From Borreliella californiensis (GTDB lineage: Bacteria > Spirochaetota > Spirochaetia > Borreliales > Borreliaceae), in the NCBI RefSeq assembly GCF_014205885.1, contig NZ_JACHFB010000002.1, positions 371,329 through 435,328 on the forward strand: 64,000 bases of DNA, written 5' to 3'. The notes under the pieces were generated by a model that saw only the letters and a program-made list of their open reading frames with translations, made no database searches and had not been told where the DNA came from. A program made the translations under genes and the position numbers. The first letter of the stretch is position 1; each line of letters begins with the position of its first letter. Positions 35,368 to 46,079 of the stretch are shown one piece after another.

Positions 35368-36009
35368 GTGGCTCCATATTTAACTTTTGAGCAAAGACTT
35401 TTGAGGAAAAAGCAAAGGAAAGTTTTTTTAAAATATATTGTAACATTTTTAATGTTAAATTTTTTTTTCACAAAGTTTGTTTTGCAAATTTTTATGATTA
35501 AAAGTAATGAGATGTTGCCAACAATAACAAAAAATGCTAGTTTATTTTTTGTAGCAACACATATGACTTCTTTTTTTATTCCATTGAAAATGAATGATAT
35601 TGTTCTTTATGAGGATTTTAGGTTAAGTAATAATTTTTTATTAACTTTAATAAAAGATTTCTTTTTTTTAAATAAAATTTTTAAAAGAGCAAGCTATAAA
35701 GTATCAAGAATAGTAGCTGTTCAGGGTGATTCTGTGTATGTTAGAGGTTTAAATGTTCTGGTAAATAAAAAGGATACAAATTTTTTTTATTTGAATGGCA
35801 ATTTGGTTAGCTATTATAAGTTGAATAATTTTTTTAATACAGATGCAGACGAAGTGATCAAGTGTTTTACTTTAAAAAAAAATGAATTTTTTTTACTAAA
35901 CGACAATTTAAGTGTTTTAAATGATTCTAGAATATTTGGACCTATTAATAAAAATGCTATTGTTTCTTTTTTGGCCTTTAAGGTAGTGGACTATAAGATT
36001 GTTAAATAA
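35368..36009 (+). CDS. Signal peptidase I-like paralogue lacking the catalytic dyad
   Basis: 213 residues with one membrane helix (about 21-43) and recognisable S26 boxes. The box B equivalent is KSNEMLPTI, which puts Glu48 where the catalytic serine of SGSM should be. The box D equivalent is [13 protein letters not shown], with Ser113 in place of the general-base lysine. Box E ([16 protein letters not shown]) keeps the structural Asp-Ser-Arg. The frame is intact, so it is probably a retained, non-peptidase protein rather than a decaying gene. Often annotated lepB. The start is GTG 35368. Corresponds to BB_0030. Confidence 0.82.
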   Translation: MAPYLTFEQRLLRKKQRKVFLKYIVTFLMLNFFFTKFVLQIFMIKSNEMLPTITKNASLFFVATHMTSFFIPLKMNDIVLYEDFRLSNNFLLTLIKDFFFLNKIFKRASYKVSRIVAVQGDSVYVRGLNVLVNKKDTNFFYLNGNLVSYYKLNNFFNTDADEVIKCFTLKKNEFFLLNDNLSVLNDSRIFGPINKNAIVSFLAFKVVDYKIVK

Positions 36010-36430
36010 AATTTTTGTTGATGCTGATTCTTGTAATTTTAAGATAGTAAAATTTTTACAAAAATTTATATTACATAATAAATCAGAACTTATTGTAGTT
36101 TCTAATAAGTTTTTAAATTTAGAAAAAACAGAAAATGTTGCTTTGGAAGTGGTAGACAATGTTGATTCATTTATTTTGGATTCAGCAGATAGGTATAGCC
36201 TTGTGATTACTCGAGATATTGTTTTTGCCAAACTTCTTTTAGATATTGAGGCTAAGGTTATGAATGATGAGGGTCGAATTTTTGATATGAATAATATAAA
36301 TTATTTATATTTTAGATCTAAGATTAATTTCAATTTGAAAATTAAGATTAAAAAATATTATGATGGAGATTTTAATAAATCTAGATATGAGAAATTTATA
36401 ACGAATTTTTATTTTTTATTCTTTAGTTAA
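35999..36430 (+). CDS. YaiI/YqxD-family (UPF0178) protein, PIN-like fold
   Basis: 143 residues. The family pattern is present: an N-terminal [10 protein letters not shown], a central [27 protein letters not shown] (the D-x-AD...DLVITxD motif) and [14 protein letters not shown]0178 proteins are PIN-like and conserved, but their function is not established. It starts at TTG 35999, overlapping the previous gene by 11 bases. Its 3' end overlaps the convergent lipoprotein gene by 15 bases. Corresponds to BB_0029. Confidence 0.8.
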   Translation: MLNKIFVDADSCNFKIVKFLQKFILHNKSELIVVSNKFLNLEKTENVALEVVDNVDSFILDSADRYSLVITRDIVFAKLLLDIEAKVMNDEGRIFDMNNINYLYFRSKINFNLKIKIKKYYDGDFNKSRYEKFITNFYFLFFS

Positions 36431-37465
36431 TTTTCTGTTTTCCAATTTCCACAGACCCTTGCCTTGAGTTAATATGTAAATCGTGTTGTTTGATACGGGA
36501 ATAATATCATTAAGTCCCGTTTTGCTTAGCTGAGATCCGTTATAAGCTCCAGGTTCTACAGATTTTGAGGGTGCTTGTAGATTAAAGATCCCTTCTTTAT
36601 TTTTTGCAAATTCTGCAAATCCATTATTACTTCCGATTAATATTGCATCATTAAATTCTCTTGCAAAGTAGCCACTAAATTCGCCTACTTCGTCTTGATT
36701 AAATATTGGTGTTGTGTAATTATTTGCACTTGAGTACACTTTAAATTTTGTATCTAAATTATTATAACCACCAGTCATTACTAAAGTTTCAGAAAAACCT
36801 CTAATGTTTGTTTTAATGATAGGCATTATTTCCTTGGCTTGTTGATAGTCTATGTTTGTGTATGTATTGGCATTCATTTGCCATATTTTAAGTGAATTTC
36901 CTGTAATTAAGTTGTCTTCATTTGATATTTGATAAAATTTGTCATTTTCAGTAGTTTGTGATGGTGTTTTGTCAACTCCTTGTAGATCAAAAATTTTCTC
37001 ACGATTATTTTTATCTATAGCTAAAATATATGCTTCTTTTACGCCATCTCTTCCCACAGATTTTAAGAATTTATATGCTTTTAGCGGTTTTTTAAATTTT
37101 AATTTCCAGTCTTTTCCATTTAGCTCGCAAACTTCTAGTTCTTCTTGTTTGTTTTGTGCTAAAAGATAGGTTTTACCAGATATATTTACAATGTCATTTA
37201 TAAACTCATAAGAATTGCTCAAATCAATTTTTTCAATTGTGCCGTTTTCTTTTTTAAATAAATGCATGGCTGCAATGTAGAGAGTTTCTCCTACTAGAGA
37301 AATTCCTCTTGGACTTGAACTGCCTAAAATATTGTATTCATGTTTTATTTTTTGCAGATTGCCTAATTGGGAAAATATGGATTCGCTTGAGCATGCTAGT
37401 AGTAAAAATATTAATAGGTTTAAAATTAATCTTTTTTTAAAATAGTTTTCATATTTTTGTTTCAT
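36416..37465 (-). CDS. Outer-membrane lipoprotein of the BAM complex
   Basis: 349 residues with signal peptide and lipobox LLLACSS (cysteine about residue 25). The mature protein is beta-rich with repeated blades such as [40 protein letters not shown] and [15 protein letters not shown], suggesting a small beta-propeller like BamB. The B. burgdorferi homologue BB_0028 has been reported as a BamA-associated accessory lipoprotein; this assignment rests on gene order and that report. It is seven bases downstream of a barrel-like gene on the same strand. Confidence 0.8.
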   Translation of the reverse strand: MKQKYENYFKKRLILNLLIFLLLACSSESIFSQLGNLQKIKHEYNILGSSSPRGISLVGETLYIAAMHLFKKENGTIEKIDLSNSYEFINDIVNISGKTYLLAQNKQEELEVCELNGKDWKLKFKKPLKAYKFLKSVGRDGVKEAYILAIDKNNREKIFDLQGVDKTPSQTTENDKFYQISNEDNLITGNSLKIWQMNANTYTNIDYQQAKEIMPIIKTNIRGFSETLVMTGGYNNLDTKFKVYSSANNYTTPIFNQDEVGEFSGYFAREFNDAILIGSNNGFAEFAKNKEGIFNLQAPSKSVEPGAYNGSQLSKTGLNDIIPVSNNTIYILTQGKGLWKLENRKLTKE

Positions 37466-37472
37466 TTTTATC

Positions 37473-38111
37473 CTACAATTTATTTACATTCACTGTAACT
37501 GATAATGATATAAGTGCAAAATGTGCCATTTTAGCAGAATTTCCAAATTCAAACATCATCCACCAAGATGCTGTTGCTCCAAAAGCCCATTTATAGTTAA
37601 AGTTCCATAAAATTCCAGATCCAAAAGAGATTGTAGGGAGTGCATCAAAAGTTCTTAAATTTGTAATATTATTGTTTCTATCTCCATATGTATTAAGAGA
37701 AAACCCTATATTTGTGAAAACTGGAATTTGAAATAATTCTCCTATATCAAATATGTAATTTAATGAAAATGTAATAGGTACACTATAAAAAATTTTACCC
37801 ACGCTTGAATCTGGATTTAATATGTTAAAAGAATGGTTAATATCAAAGTTAAACATATATCTTAGTTCGAGTCCAATTGCCAAATTGTTTAAAATATGGT
37901 ACTGATATTTTATTGCCCCAATACCTCCTGGATATAAATTAGTGGGATAAGCTTTTGATAAGTCGTTGTAAAAAATAGGAACTCCAACGCTTAAATCTAT
38001 TCCTAAAGTGGAGTTTGTATGCCTATCAATATTGACTGCGGCCGCAATTTTTTTTATGTTTACACCAATTAGCAAAACTGCAATTAGTGTTATAAAAAGA
38101 TACTTTTTCAT
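37473..38111 (-). CDS. Small exported beta-barrel-like outer-membrane protein
   Basis: 212 residues with a signal peptide (about 1-25, ending KKIAAA). Alternating-hydrophobic strands rich in aromatic residues follow: GGIGAIKYQYHILNNLAIGLELRYMF, SVPITFSLNYIFDIG, SFGSGILWNFNYKWAFGATASWW. The layout suggests an 8-strand barrel, though the last residue is Leu and not the usual aromatic. It is probably co-transcribed with the downstream BAM lipoprotein. Function unknown. Corresponds to BB_0027. Confidence 0.75.
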   Translation of the reverse strand: MKKYLFITLIAVLLIGVNIKKIAAAVNIDRHTNSTLGIDLSVGVPIFYNDLSKAYPTNLYPGGIGAIKYQYHILNNLAIGLELRYMFNFDINHSFNILNPDSSVGKIFYSVPITFSLNYIFDIGELFQIPVFTNIGFSLNTYGDRNNNITNLRTFDALPTISFGSGILWNFNYKWAFGATASWWMMFEFGNSAKMAHFALISLSVTVNVNKL

Positions 38112-38146
38112 TATTCTCCATTCTTTTAAAATTATTATTCTTGTTT

Positions 38147-38175
38147 ATTATAGTTGAAAATAAATTTAATTACAA
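38147..38175 (-). promoter_or_regulatory. Promoter of the barrel / BAM-lipoprotein gene pair
   Basis: On the reverse strand, TTGTAA (38170-38175) and TATAAT (38147-38152) are separated by exactly 17 bases. They lie 35 bases upstream of the ATG, with GGAG as ribosome site. Confidence 0.65.
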
Positions 38176-38261
38176 TTTGAAATTTGGTCATTTGGCTTTC
38201 CTTATATTGACAATCTAAGTATAATATTAAGGTAATCTTGTTGGGTTTTAAGGGGTATGTT

Positions 38262-39167
38262 TTGAATACTGTATTTAATGGGAAAGATTTTGCGAATAAG
38301 TATTATTTAATGCTCAAAGAATTCTTAAAGCAGCATGACTTGAGAGATAAAATTGCATTAAAAGTTATTTTAGCAAATAATGAGCCTGCAAGCAAGCTTT
38401 ATGTTTCAATCAAGAGTCGAGTTGCAAAAGAGATTGGCTTGAATGTTGAAGTAATTAAATTTTCTACAAGTCCTGTTCAAAGTGATATTTTACAAGTAAT
38501 TGATAGAGAAAATAAAAATTTAAGTACAGATGGAATTATTGTTCAATTGCCCCTTTTGAAAGGTATGGATTTAAATTCTATTTTAAATGGCATAGTTTCT
38601 TCAAAAGATGTTGATGGCTTATCTTTTGTTAATTTGGGGAAAATGATTTTGGGCGATAAAAAAGGATTTATTCCTTGTACAGCTCTTGCTGTATTAAAGA
38701 TTTTGCGAGATGAAGGGATAAAAACAGCTGGAAAAACGGTTGTTGTGGTTGGTAGAAGTCCTCTTGTAGGAAGGCCTATTTCAATATTGCTCTCATCAAA
38801 ACCTTATGATGCAACTGTTATCACTTGTCACAGTAAGAGTATTTATTTAGATGTTTATTTAAGACAAGCAGATATTGTTATTTCTGCTGTTGGTAAACCC
38901 AGGTTAATAGATAAAAGTATGTTGTGCGGAAAACCTTATGTGATTGATATTGGCATTTCTGAAATTGAGACTGATAACGGAAAAATTCTCTCAGGTGATA
39001 CAGATTTTGACAATATTAAAGAGTGTGTTGAATTTATTACTCCTGTTAAGGGGGGAATAGGTCCTGTTACGGTTCTTATGTTAATGTTTAATACAATTAA
39101 AGCTCATTTGATTAATAATAAGATGTTTGACGTTTTAAATCGGTTGGAAAAATTGGTGGAGGTGTAA
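38262..39167 (+). CDS. folD: Bifunctional methylene-THF dehydrogenase / methenyl-THF cyclohydrolase
   Basis: A folate one-carbon enzyme supplying 10-formyl-THF, the donor used by Fmt. It has the substrate-site segment PASKLYVSIKSR (Tyr-x3-Lys catalytic pair), the conserved GIIVQLPLL, KDVDGLS and the Rossmann motif VVVGRSPLVGRP. The C-terminal TPVKGGIGPVT is intact. The frame reaches TTG 38238, but AAGGGG (38250-38255) sits six bases before TTG 38262, giving 301 residues. I prefer that start, with moderate certainty. Followed directly by yebC. Corresponds to BB_0026. Confidence 0.93.
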   Translation: MNTVFNGKDFANKYYLMLKEFLKQHDLRDKIALKVILANNEPASKLYVSIKSRVAKEIGLNVEVIKFSTSPVQSDILQVIDRENKNLSTDGIIVQLPLLKGMDLNSILNGIVSSKDVDGLSFVNLGKMILGDKKGFIPCTALAVLKILRDEGIKTAGKTVVVVGRSPLVGRPISILLSSKPYDATVITCHSKSIYLDVYLRQADIVISAVGKPRLIDKSMLCGKPYVIDIGISEIETDNGKILSGDTDFDNIKECVEFITPVKGGIGPVTVLMLMFNTIKAHLINNKMFDVLNRLEKLVEV

Positions 39168-39899
39168 ATGTCTGGTCACAGTAAATGGTCAACAATAAAG
39201 AGGAAAAAAGGTGCTCTTGATGCAAAGCGCAATAAGATTTTTACAAAGTTAATAAGAGAAATAACTATTGCAGCTAAAATAGGGGGGGGAGATATTGAAT
39301 CTAATCCAAGACTAAGGGTAGCTGTTAATAAGGCTAAAGTTGCCAATATGCCTAAAGATAATATTGAGAAGGCAATAAAAAAGGGTATTGGCGGTAATGA
39401 AGGGGTTGAATATTTTGAAATAACTTATGAAGCCTATGCTCCTTATGGGGTGGCTCTAATGATTAAATGCTTAACAGATAATAAAAACAGAACTTCTAGT
39501 GATGTAAAAAGTGTTCTTGCAAAAGGTGGAGGATCTCTTGGTACTCCAGGTTCAGTCTCATATATGTTTTACAGGAAGGGTCTTATTGTTTACAATTTAG
39601 AAAAATATCGTGAGGATGAAATAATGGAATTTGCATTAGAAGTTGGTGTTGAAGATATTTTAGTTTCAAACAATGAAGCGGAAGTTATAACAAGTCCTGA
39701 TGATTTTGATAAAGTTTTATCTTTTTTAAAAACTAAATTTAAAGAAGAAGTTGCAGAGATAGCTTTAATTCCTGAAAATAAAATTTCTTTAAATAAAGAG
39801 CAAGCAGAAAAAATAATTCTTCTTGTTGAAAAGCTTGAAGATTTTGATGATGTTCAGGAAGTAATTCATAATTTGGAGGTCCCAGAAGAATTAAGTTAA
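39168..39899 (+). CDS. yebC: YebC/PmpR-family transcription or translation factor
   Basis: A 243-residue protein beginning with the family signature SGHSKWSTIKRKKGALDAKR, followed by MPKDNIEKAIKKG and YAPYGVALMI. Family members have been described as DNA-binding regulators (PmpR) and more recently as ribosome-associated factors easing proline-rich stalls; the role here is not decided by sequence. It starts at the base after the folD stop, with GGAGG in the folD end. The next gene is convergent, six bases away. Corresponds to BB_0025. Confidence 0.95.
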   Translation: MSGHSKWSTIKRKKGALDAKRNKIFTKLIREITIAAKIGGGDIESNPRLRVAVNKAKVANMPKDNIEKAIKKGIGGNEGVEYFEITYEAYAPYGVALMIKCLTDNKNRTSSDVKSVLAKGGGSLGTPGSVSYMFYRKGLIVYNLEKYREDEIMEFALEVGVEDILVSNNEAEVITSPDDFDKVLSFLKTKFKEEVAEIALIPENKISLNKEQAEKIILLVEKLEDFDDVQEVIHNLEVPEELS

Positions 39900-39905
39900 T
39901 TTTAT

Positions 39906-41051
39906 TTAAATCTTTTCGTAGTAGACTCTGTATATTTTATTTCCAAAATCATCTGTAAAAAGAATTGAACCATCATAATATGTGATTATATCAACAGGGC
40001 GCCCAAATTTAGAGTTATCAGGTTTTAAAAACCCATATAAAAAAGTCTTGTAATTTTTTGCTGTTCTAGTTTTAGAATCAATGTCTAGTGTAGTTATTCT
40101 GTAGCCAACAGGAGAAGATCTGTTCCACGAGCCGTGTTCTGCTATGAATAATTTATTTATATATTCTTTTGGGAAGTTATTTCCTTGGTAAAAGTGTATT
40201 CCAAGTGGAGCTACATGTGCGGGAAGTTCGTAAATAGGTGGGCTAAACTTAGTGTTTTTGGGTGCTTTGTTATACAAACTGTAAATTTTTTTTTGATTTT
40301 TCCCAAAAACATAGGGAAATCCAAAATGTTCTTTATATTCGGCTATTACGTTTATTTCATCTGGGGGAATGTTGTCTCCTAATCCGTCTTGGCCATTGTC
40401 GCTAAAATATATGTCATTGCTGATTGGATGAAAATCAAACCCAACTGAGTTTCTCACTCCAAAAGCCACTATTTCTTCTTTTTTTGTTTTTAAATCAATG
40501 CTAAGGATTATTGCTTCTTTTTTTGGAGGAATTTCAGCATTGTGTTGGGATCCTATGTTTACCATTAATTTATTATTTTTAGGATCCACTTTAATGTAAC
40601 GCCCTGCATGCATTTTAGAATGATTTTTTGGTAAAAGTGAAAAAATTTGCATTTTCCATGTATAGTCTTTATTTGATTTTATGCTTTTATTAATTTCTTC
40701 TTTTACATTTTCAACTACATATATTTTATTGACAGAAGATATATAGAGTTTGTTATCCCAATAAGCAATGCCAATAGGTTTTTCTAGGGTTTTTGCTATG
40801 GTATAAATTTTTTTGTTCTTTGTTACAAGGTATGCAAAAGTGCTCCCAGATCCTATGAATATGTTTCCATCTTGATCGCTTGTGATTCCTCTGGGTTTTT
40901 TAATTGTATTGTTTAAAAAAATTTCGACTTTAAATCCATTTGGAACTTTTAGTGTGTTTGTTGTTTCTATTGCTGCTATGGTTATAGATGAGATTAAGAA
41001 GATAGTTGTTGTAATTAATTGAAAATAGCTATTTAAAAATTTATTGTTCAT
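39906..41051 (-). CDS. Exported glucose/sorbosone dehydrogenase-like beta-propeller
   Basis: 381 residues with a signal peptide (about 1-25) and a six-bladed propeller resembling PQQ-dependent sugar dehydrogenases. Family-like segments are MHAGRYIKVD (active-site His region), FGVRNSVGFDFHP (Arg-Asn), SDNGQDGLGDNIPPDEIN (calcium loop-like) and EHGSWNRS. PQQ biosynthesis is not known in Borrelia, so cofactor use is doubtful. The protein may be a binding propeller or use scavenged PQQ. Convergent with yebC. Corresponds to BB_0024. Confidence 0.78.
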   Translation of the reverse strand: MNNKFLNSYFQLITTTIFLISSITIAAIETTNTLKVPNGFKVEIFLNNTIKKPRGITSDQDGNIFIGSGSTFAYLVTKNKKIYTIAKTLEKPIGIAYWDNKLYISSVNKIYVVENVKEEINKSIKSNKDYTWKMQIFSLLPKNHSKMHAGRYIKVDPKNNKLMVNIGSQHNAEIPPKKEAIILSIDLKTKKEEIVAFGVRNSVGFDFHPISNDIYFSDNGQDGLGDNIPPDEINVIAEYKEHFGFPYVFGKNQKKIYSLYNKAPKNTKFSPPIYELPAHVAPLGIHFYQGNNFPKEYINKLFIAEHGSWNRSSPVGYRITTLDIDSKTRTAKNYKTFLYGFLKPDNSKFGRPVDIITYYDGSILFTDDFGNKIYRVYYEKI

Positions 41052-41107
41052 TTAGTGTCCTTTTTTTTACTTAAGGCTTTTGCTTTAAATTGGATGTTTC
41101 TGTGTAA

Positions 41108-41113
41108 TATAAT
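41108..41113 (+). promoter_or_regulatory. -10 element very close to the ruvA start
   Basis: A perfect TATAAT lies eight bases before the ruvA ATG, with a weak TTAAAT 17 bases upstream (41085-41090). If used, transcription would begin at or next to the ATG. No ribosome site is visible between them. Confidence 0.4.
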
Positions 41114-41121
41114 TTAATTAT

Positions 41122-41715
41122 ATGATAAATAAGATTCATGGTAAAGTTATAGAAAAAAAAGAATCTAGTTTGGTTTTAATGACTACTGTTTTTGAATTTG
41201 AGCTTTTAGTTAGTGCATTTTGTCTTGCTAATTATAATTTGTCAGACAAAGTAGAGCTATTTACTTATCTTTATATGAGAGAAAATGAATTAAAACTTTT
41301 TGGATTTTTGAATTCAGATGAAAGAGAAATCTTTAAGGAGCTTATTGGAGTAAGTGGGATAGGGCCAAGGGCCGCTTTAAGAGTGTTATCCCATATAAGG
41401 TATAATGAGTTTAAGGAGGCTATTGATAGAGAGGATGTTGAGCTTGTTTCTAAAATCAAAGGCATTGGCAAAAAAATGGCTGGTAAAATGTTTTTACATC
41501 TTCAAGGCAAGCTTTTGATTAATAGTGAGCTTGAATCTACTAGTCTTTTTAGATTTAAAGAATTAGAAGAATCAATTGTTAGTATGGGATTTGATAGAAA
41601 AATTGTTAATATCAAGATTAGAGAGGCTTTCAATTTAGTTGAATTTTCAAATTTAAAAGATTCTGAAAAGGAGCAGTTTTTATTTAAGGAGGTTTTAAAA
41701 AGAATGTCGAATTAA
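41122..41715 (+). CDS. ruvA: Holliday junction DNA helicase subunit RuvA
   Basis: A 197-residue tetrameric protein that binds four-way junctions and loads RuvB. An N-terminal OB fold (about 1-63) is followed by two HhH motifs, including VSGIGPRAALRVLS (72-85) and KIKGIGKKMAGKMFL (107-121). A flexible linker and C-terminal RuvB-binding domain (about 145-197) complete it. It leads ruvA-ruvB-queA. I do not know of a RuvC resolvase in this genus, and none is nearby. Corresponds to BB_0023. Confidence 0.95.
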   Translation: MINKIHGKVIEKKESSLVLMTTVFEFELLVSAFCLANYNLSDKVELFTYLYMRENELKLFGFLNSDEREIFKELIGVSGIGPRAALRVLSHIRYNEFKEAIDREDVELVSKIKGIGKKMAGKMFLHLQGKLLINSELESTSLFRFKELEESIVSMGFDRKIVNIKIREAFNLVEFSNLKDSEKEQFLFKEVLKRMSN

Positions 41716-41757
41716 TTGTTAGTTTTTATAGAGAAAAATAGTTTTTAAGGAGTATTT

Positions 41758-42801
41758 ATGAAAGAAGAAAATAATATAAGCTTTTTAAGCTCTAATGAAA
41801 ATTATTTATATGATAAGGGTGAAAATGAGCTTAGACCCAAAGTTTTTGAAGATTTTAAAGGTCAGGTTAATGTTAAAGAAACCCTTAGTATTTTTATAAG
41901 AGCTTCCAAAGAAAGAGATGAGGCCTTAGACCATGTGTTTTTAAGTGGTCCGCCAGGTCTTGGGAAAACTACTCTTGCAAGTATTATTGCCTTTGAGATG
42001 AATGCTTCGATTAAGATTACTTCAGCTCCGGCTTTTGACAAGCCCAAAGATATTATTGGAATTTTAACAGGTCTTGATGAAAAGAGTGTTTTATTTATTG
42101 ATGAAATACATAGACTCAGGCCAATAATAGAAGAAATGCTTTGTATTGCCATGGAAGATTATGAGCTGGATTGGGTAATAGGGCAAGGAGCTAATGCAAG
42201 AACTGTTCGAATGCCACTTCCAAAATTCACATTGATTGGAGCTACTACTAAACCGGGAAAAGTAACATCTCCACTTTATGCGAGATTTGGAATTACTGCA
42301 AGATTTGAACTTTACAGCGAAATAGAGCTTGTTGAGATAATAAGGAGAAATTCTATTATTTTAAATATTGAAATAGAAGAGGATGCTGCTTTTCTTCTTG
42401 CAAGAAGTTCAAGAGGGACTCCTCGAATAGCAAATAGATTGCTAAGGAGAATAAGAGATATTGCTCAGGTAACCGGAAGTTTGGTTATTACAGGTGATAT
42501 TGTTTCAATTGGACTTGAAATGCTTAGAATTGATGGAGAAGGCCTTGATGAGCAGGATAGAAATATTTTAAGAAGTTTAATATTGAAATTTAATGGGGGG
42601 CCTGTAGGTGTTGACACTTTAGCTATTTCTGTAGGGGAAACAGCAGATTCTCTTGAAGACTTTTATGAGCCTTATTTAATTATGAAAGGATTTATCAGTA
42701 GAACTCACAGAGGGCGCAAAGCTACTGAGTTTGCGTATCTTCACTTAAACTTAGAGATGAAAGAGGATGGTCTTAATGAAAACCAAAGAGTTTCATTTTA
42801 A
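41758..42801 (+). CDS. ruvB: Holliday junction branch-migration ATPase RuvB
   Basis: A 347-residue AAA+ motor. Walker A is GPPGLGKTT, Walker [10 protein letters not shown], sensor 1 GATTKPG and the arginine-finger region YARFG; the C-terminal winged helix has [13 protein letters not shown]. It pumps DNA through the RuvA tetramer during recombination repair. A 42-bp gap with AAGGAG separates it from ruvA, and its last 26 bases overlap queA. Corresponds to BB_0022. Confidence 0.97.
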   Translation: MKEENNISFLSSNENYLYDKGENELRPKVFEDFKGQVNVKETLSIFIRASKERDEALDHVFLSGPPGLGKTTLASIIAFEMNASIKITSAPAFDKPKDIIGILTGLDEKSVLFIDEIHRLRPIIEEMLCIAMEDYELDWVIGQGANARTVRMPLPKFTLIGATTKPGKVTSPLYARFGITARFELYSEIELVEIIRRNSIILNIEIEEDAAFLLARSSRGTPRIANRLLRRIRDIAQVTGSLVITGDIVSIGLEMLRIDGEGLDEQDRNILRSLILKFNGGPVGVDTLAISVGETADSLEDFYEPYLIMKGFISRTHRGRKATEFAYLHLNLEMKEDGLNENQRVSF

Positions 42802-43816
42802 CTTGCCCTATTCTTTAATAGCTCAATATCCAAGTGAAAAAAGAGGATCTTCAAGACTAATGGTGCTAGATCCTAAATTGCAAAAAATTTACCATGAAGA
42901 TTCTGTAAACAATATTTTAAAATATATAAATAGCGACATTTTTATTGTTTTTAATAATTCAAAAGTTAGAAAATCAAGAATGTATGCAGAATCAGATATG
43001 GGCAGTAATGTTGAGTTTTTAATTTTGGATAGAATTGACACTAATTTGTTTACTGCGCTTATTTCTAAGTCTAAAAAACAAATTGTTGGAAATCTTTACA
43101 AATTTCCTGAAGGATTGATAGGTAAAATTTTGTCAAAAAATAGTAGTGAGATTGTTTTAAAATTTGATGTTAATGTTGGAGAAGATTATTTTGAAAAACA
43201 TGGTTTTGTTCCCATACCTCCTTACATTAAAAGAGATTATGACAAAATAGATGAAGATCGGTATCAAACTGTTTATTCTAAATACGTTGGTTCTGCAGCT
43301 TCTGCGACTGCAGGGTTGCATTTCAGTAGGGATTTGTTTTTTGCTTTTGAAAGGAACAATATTGAATATGATTTTATTACTCTTCATGTGGGGCTTGGCA
43401 CTTTTCTTCCCGTAAGATCAAAAAAGGTCGAAGAACACAATATGCATTTTGAAACTTTTTTAATAAAAGATTGTGTGGCTAAAAGACTACAAAATGCGAA
43501 ATTTTTTGGTAAAAAAATTTTATCAATTGGCACTACAACTCTTAGGGCTTTAGAGGCATCTTATGATAATAAACTTAAGAAGTTTAAAACAGGTCAGCAA
43601 AGTACAAATCTTTTTATTTATCCTGGCAAGAACTATTGTTTTAAGTTTGTCGACATGCTTTTTACAAATTTCCACACACCACAATCTACACTTTTGATGT
43701 TGGTTTCTTCATTTGCAGGTAAAGATTTTGTGTTTAGTTCTTATGAAGAAGCTATAAATACAGGTTATAAATTTTTTTCTTATGGTGATGCTATGTTAGT
43801 TTTAAATCATATATAG
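42776..43816 (+). CDS. queA: S-adenosylmethionine:tRNA ribosyltransferase-isomerase
   Basis: A 346-residue enzyme converting preQ1 in tRNA into epoxyqueuosine by transferring the ribosyl part of SAM. Family segments are visible: [18 protein letters not shown], a central [32 protein letters not shown] and [17 protein letters not shown]. Of two nearby ATGs, 42767 abuts the AAGAGG site (42761-42766) while 42776 is nine bases away, so 42776 is chosen. The start lies inside ruvB. With two VUT transporters in this window it fits precursor salvage. Corresponds to BB_0021. Confidence 0.95.
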   Translation: MKTKEFHFNLPYSLIAQYPSEKRGSSRLMVLDPKLQKIYHEDSVNNILKYINSDIFIVFNNSKVRKSRMYAESDMGSNVEFLILDRIDTNLFTALISKSKKQIVGNLYKFPEGLIGKILSKNSSEIVLKFDVNVGEDYFEKHGFVPIPPYIKRDYDKIDEDRYQTVYSKYVGSAASATAGLHFSRDLFFAFERNNIEYDFITLHVGLGTFLPVRSKKVEEHNMHFETFLIKDCVAKRLQNAKFFGKKILSIGTTTLRALEASYDNKLKKFKTGQQSTNLFIYPGKNYCFKFVDMLFTNFHTPQSTLLMLVSSFAGKDFVFSSYEEAINTGYKFFSYGDAMLVLNHI

Positions 43817-43823
43817 ATATTAG

Positions 43824-45555
<1,732 letters not shown>

Positions 45556-45562
45556 AAAGTTT

Positions 45563-46075
45563 ATGCTTATTAGAAGCTTGTTGTTACTTTTTAGTGTTTT
45601 GAATATTTATTCAAATTCACTTGATTATTACAAGCCAAATTTTAATTATTTAAAGTTAGGTATTGCTAAAAGTTTGTCATTGCAAGGCAAATCAACTTTC
45701 AGTGGCAATTTTGTTTCTCATCAAAAACATAATAATATGTCTGTTGCTGATAATGACGATTCTTTTCTTTATAAAAATATTCAAGAGAATAAAGCTTTAA
45801 ATCTTGAAAATGATCTTGAGTCAAAATCAGCAAAAGATTTGTTTAGATTTTCAGCTATTAGTATTGGATCTTTCCCAATAGTTTTATTTTTGAGCTTGTT
45901 TTTTTTTGATGTGGGCTACTATTTTTATAGTGGAATGAACTCAAATTACGTTCCATATCCTTTTTCAAATGGTCCTAGTTTTTCAAAAGATGAGATTTAT
46001 AAAAAATTTGTTGTTTCAGCTTCCATTGGAGCAATAGTCGCATTAACTATTGCTTTAATTGATTATTTTCTTTAA
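45563..46075 (+). CDS. Small exported membrane protein of unknown function
   Basis: 170 residues. An N-terminal signal-like segment (about 1-18) precedes a polar region (about 20-95) and two hydrophobic helices (about 97-118 and 145-168) around a Tyr/Asn/Pro-rich loop. I recognise no family; the helix-loop-helix end is reminiscent of P13-type spirochaete proteins, but that is only a resemblance in layout. It starts seven bases after pfp and abuts the pseudouridine synthase gene. Corresponds to BB_0019. Confidence 0.65.
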   Translation: MLIRSLLLLFSVLNIYSNSLDYYKPNFNYLKLGIAKSLSLQGKSTFSGNFVSHQKHNNMSVADNDDSFLYKNIQENKALNLENDLESKSAKDLFRFSAISIGSFPIVLFLSLFFFDVGYYFYSGMNSNYVPYPFSNGPSFSKDEIYKKFVVSASIGAIVALTIALIDYFL

Positions 46076-46079
46076 TGAT

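Noticed and set aside
38207..38225. TTGACA followed by TATAAT upstream of folD as its promoter
   Set aside because: The two hexamers are only seven bases apart, which a sigma-70 polymerase cannot use together; either may still work with another partner.
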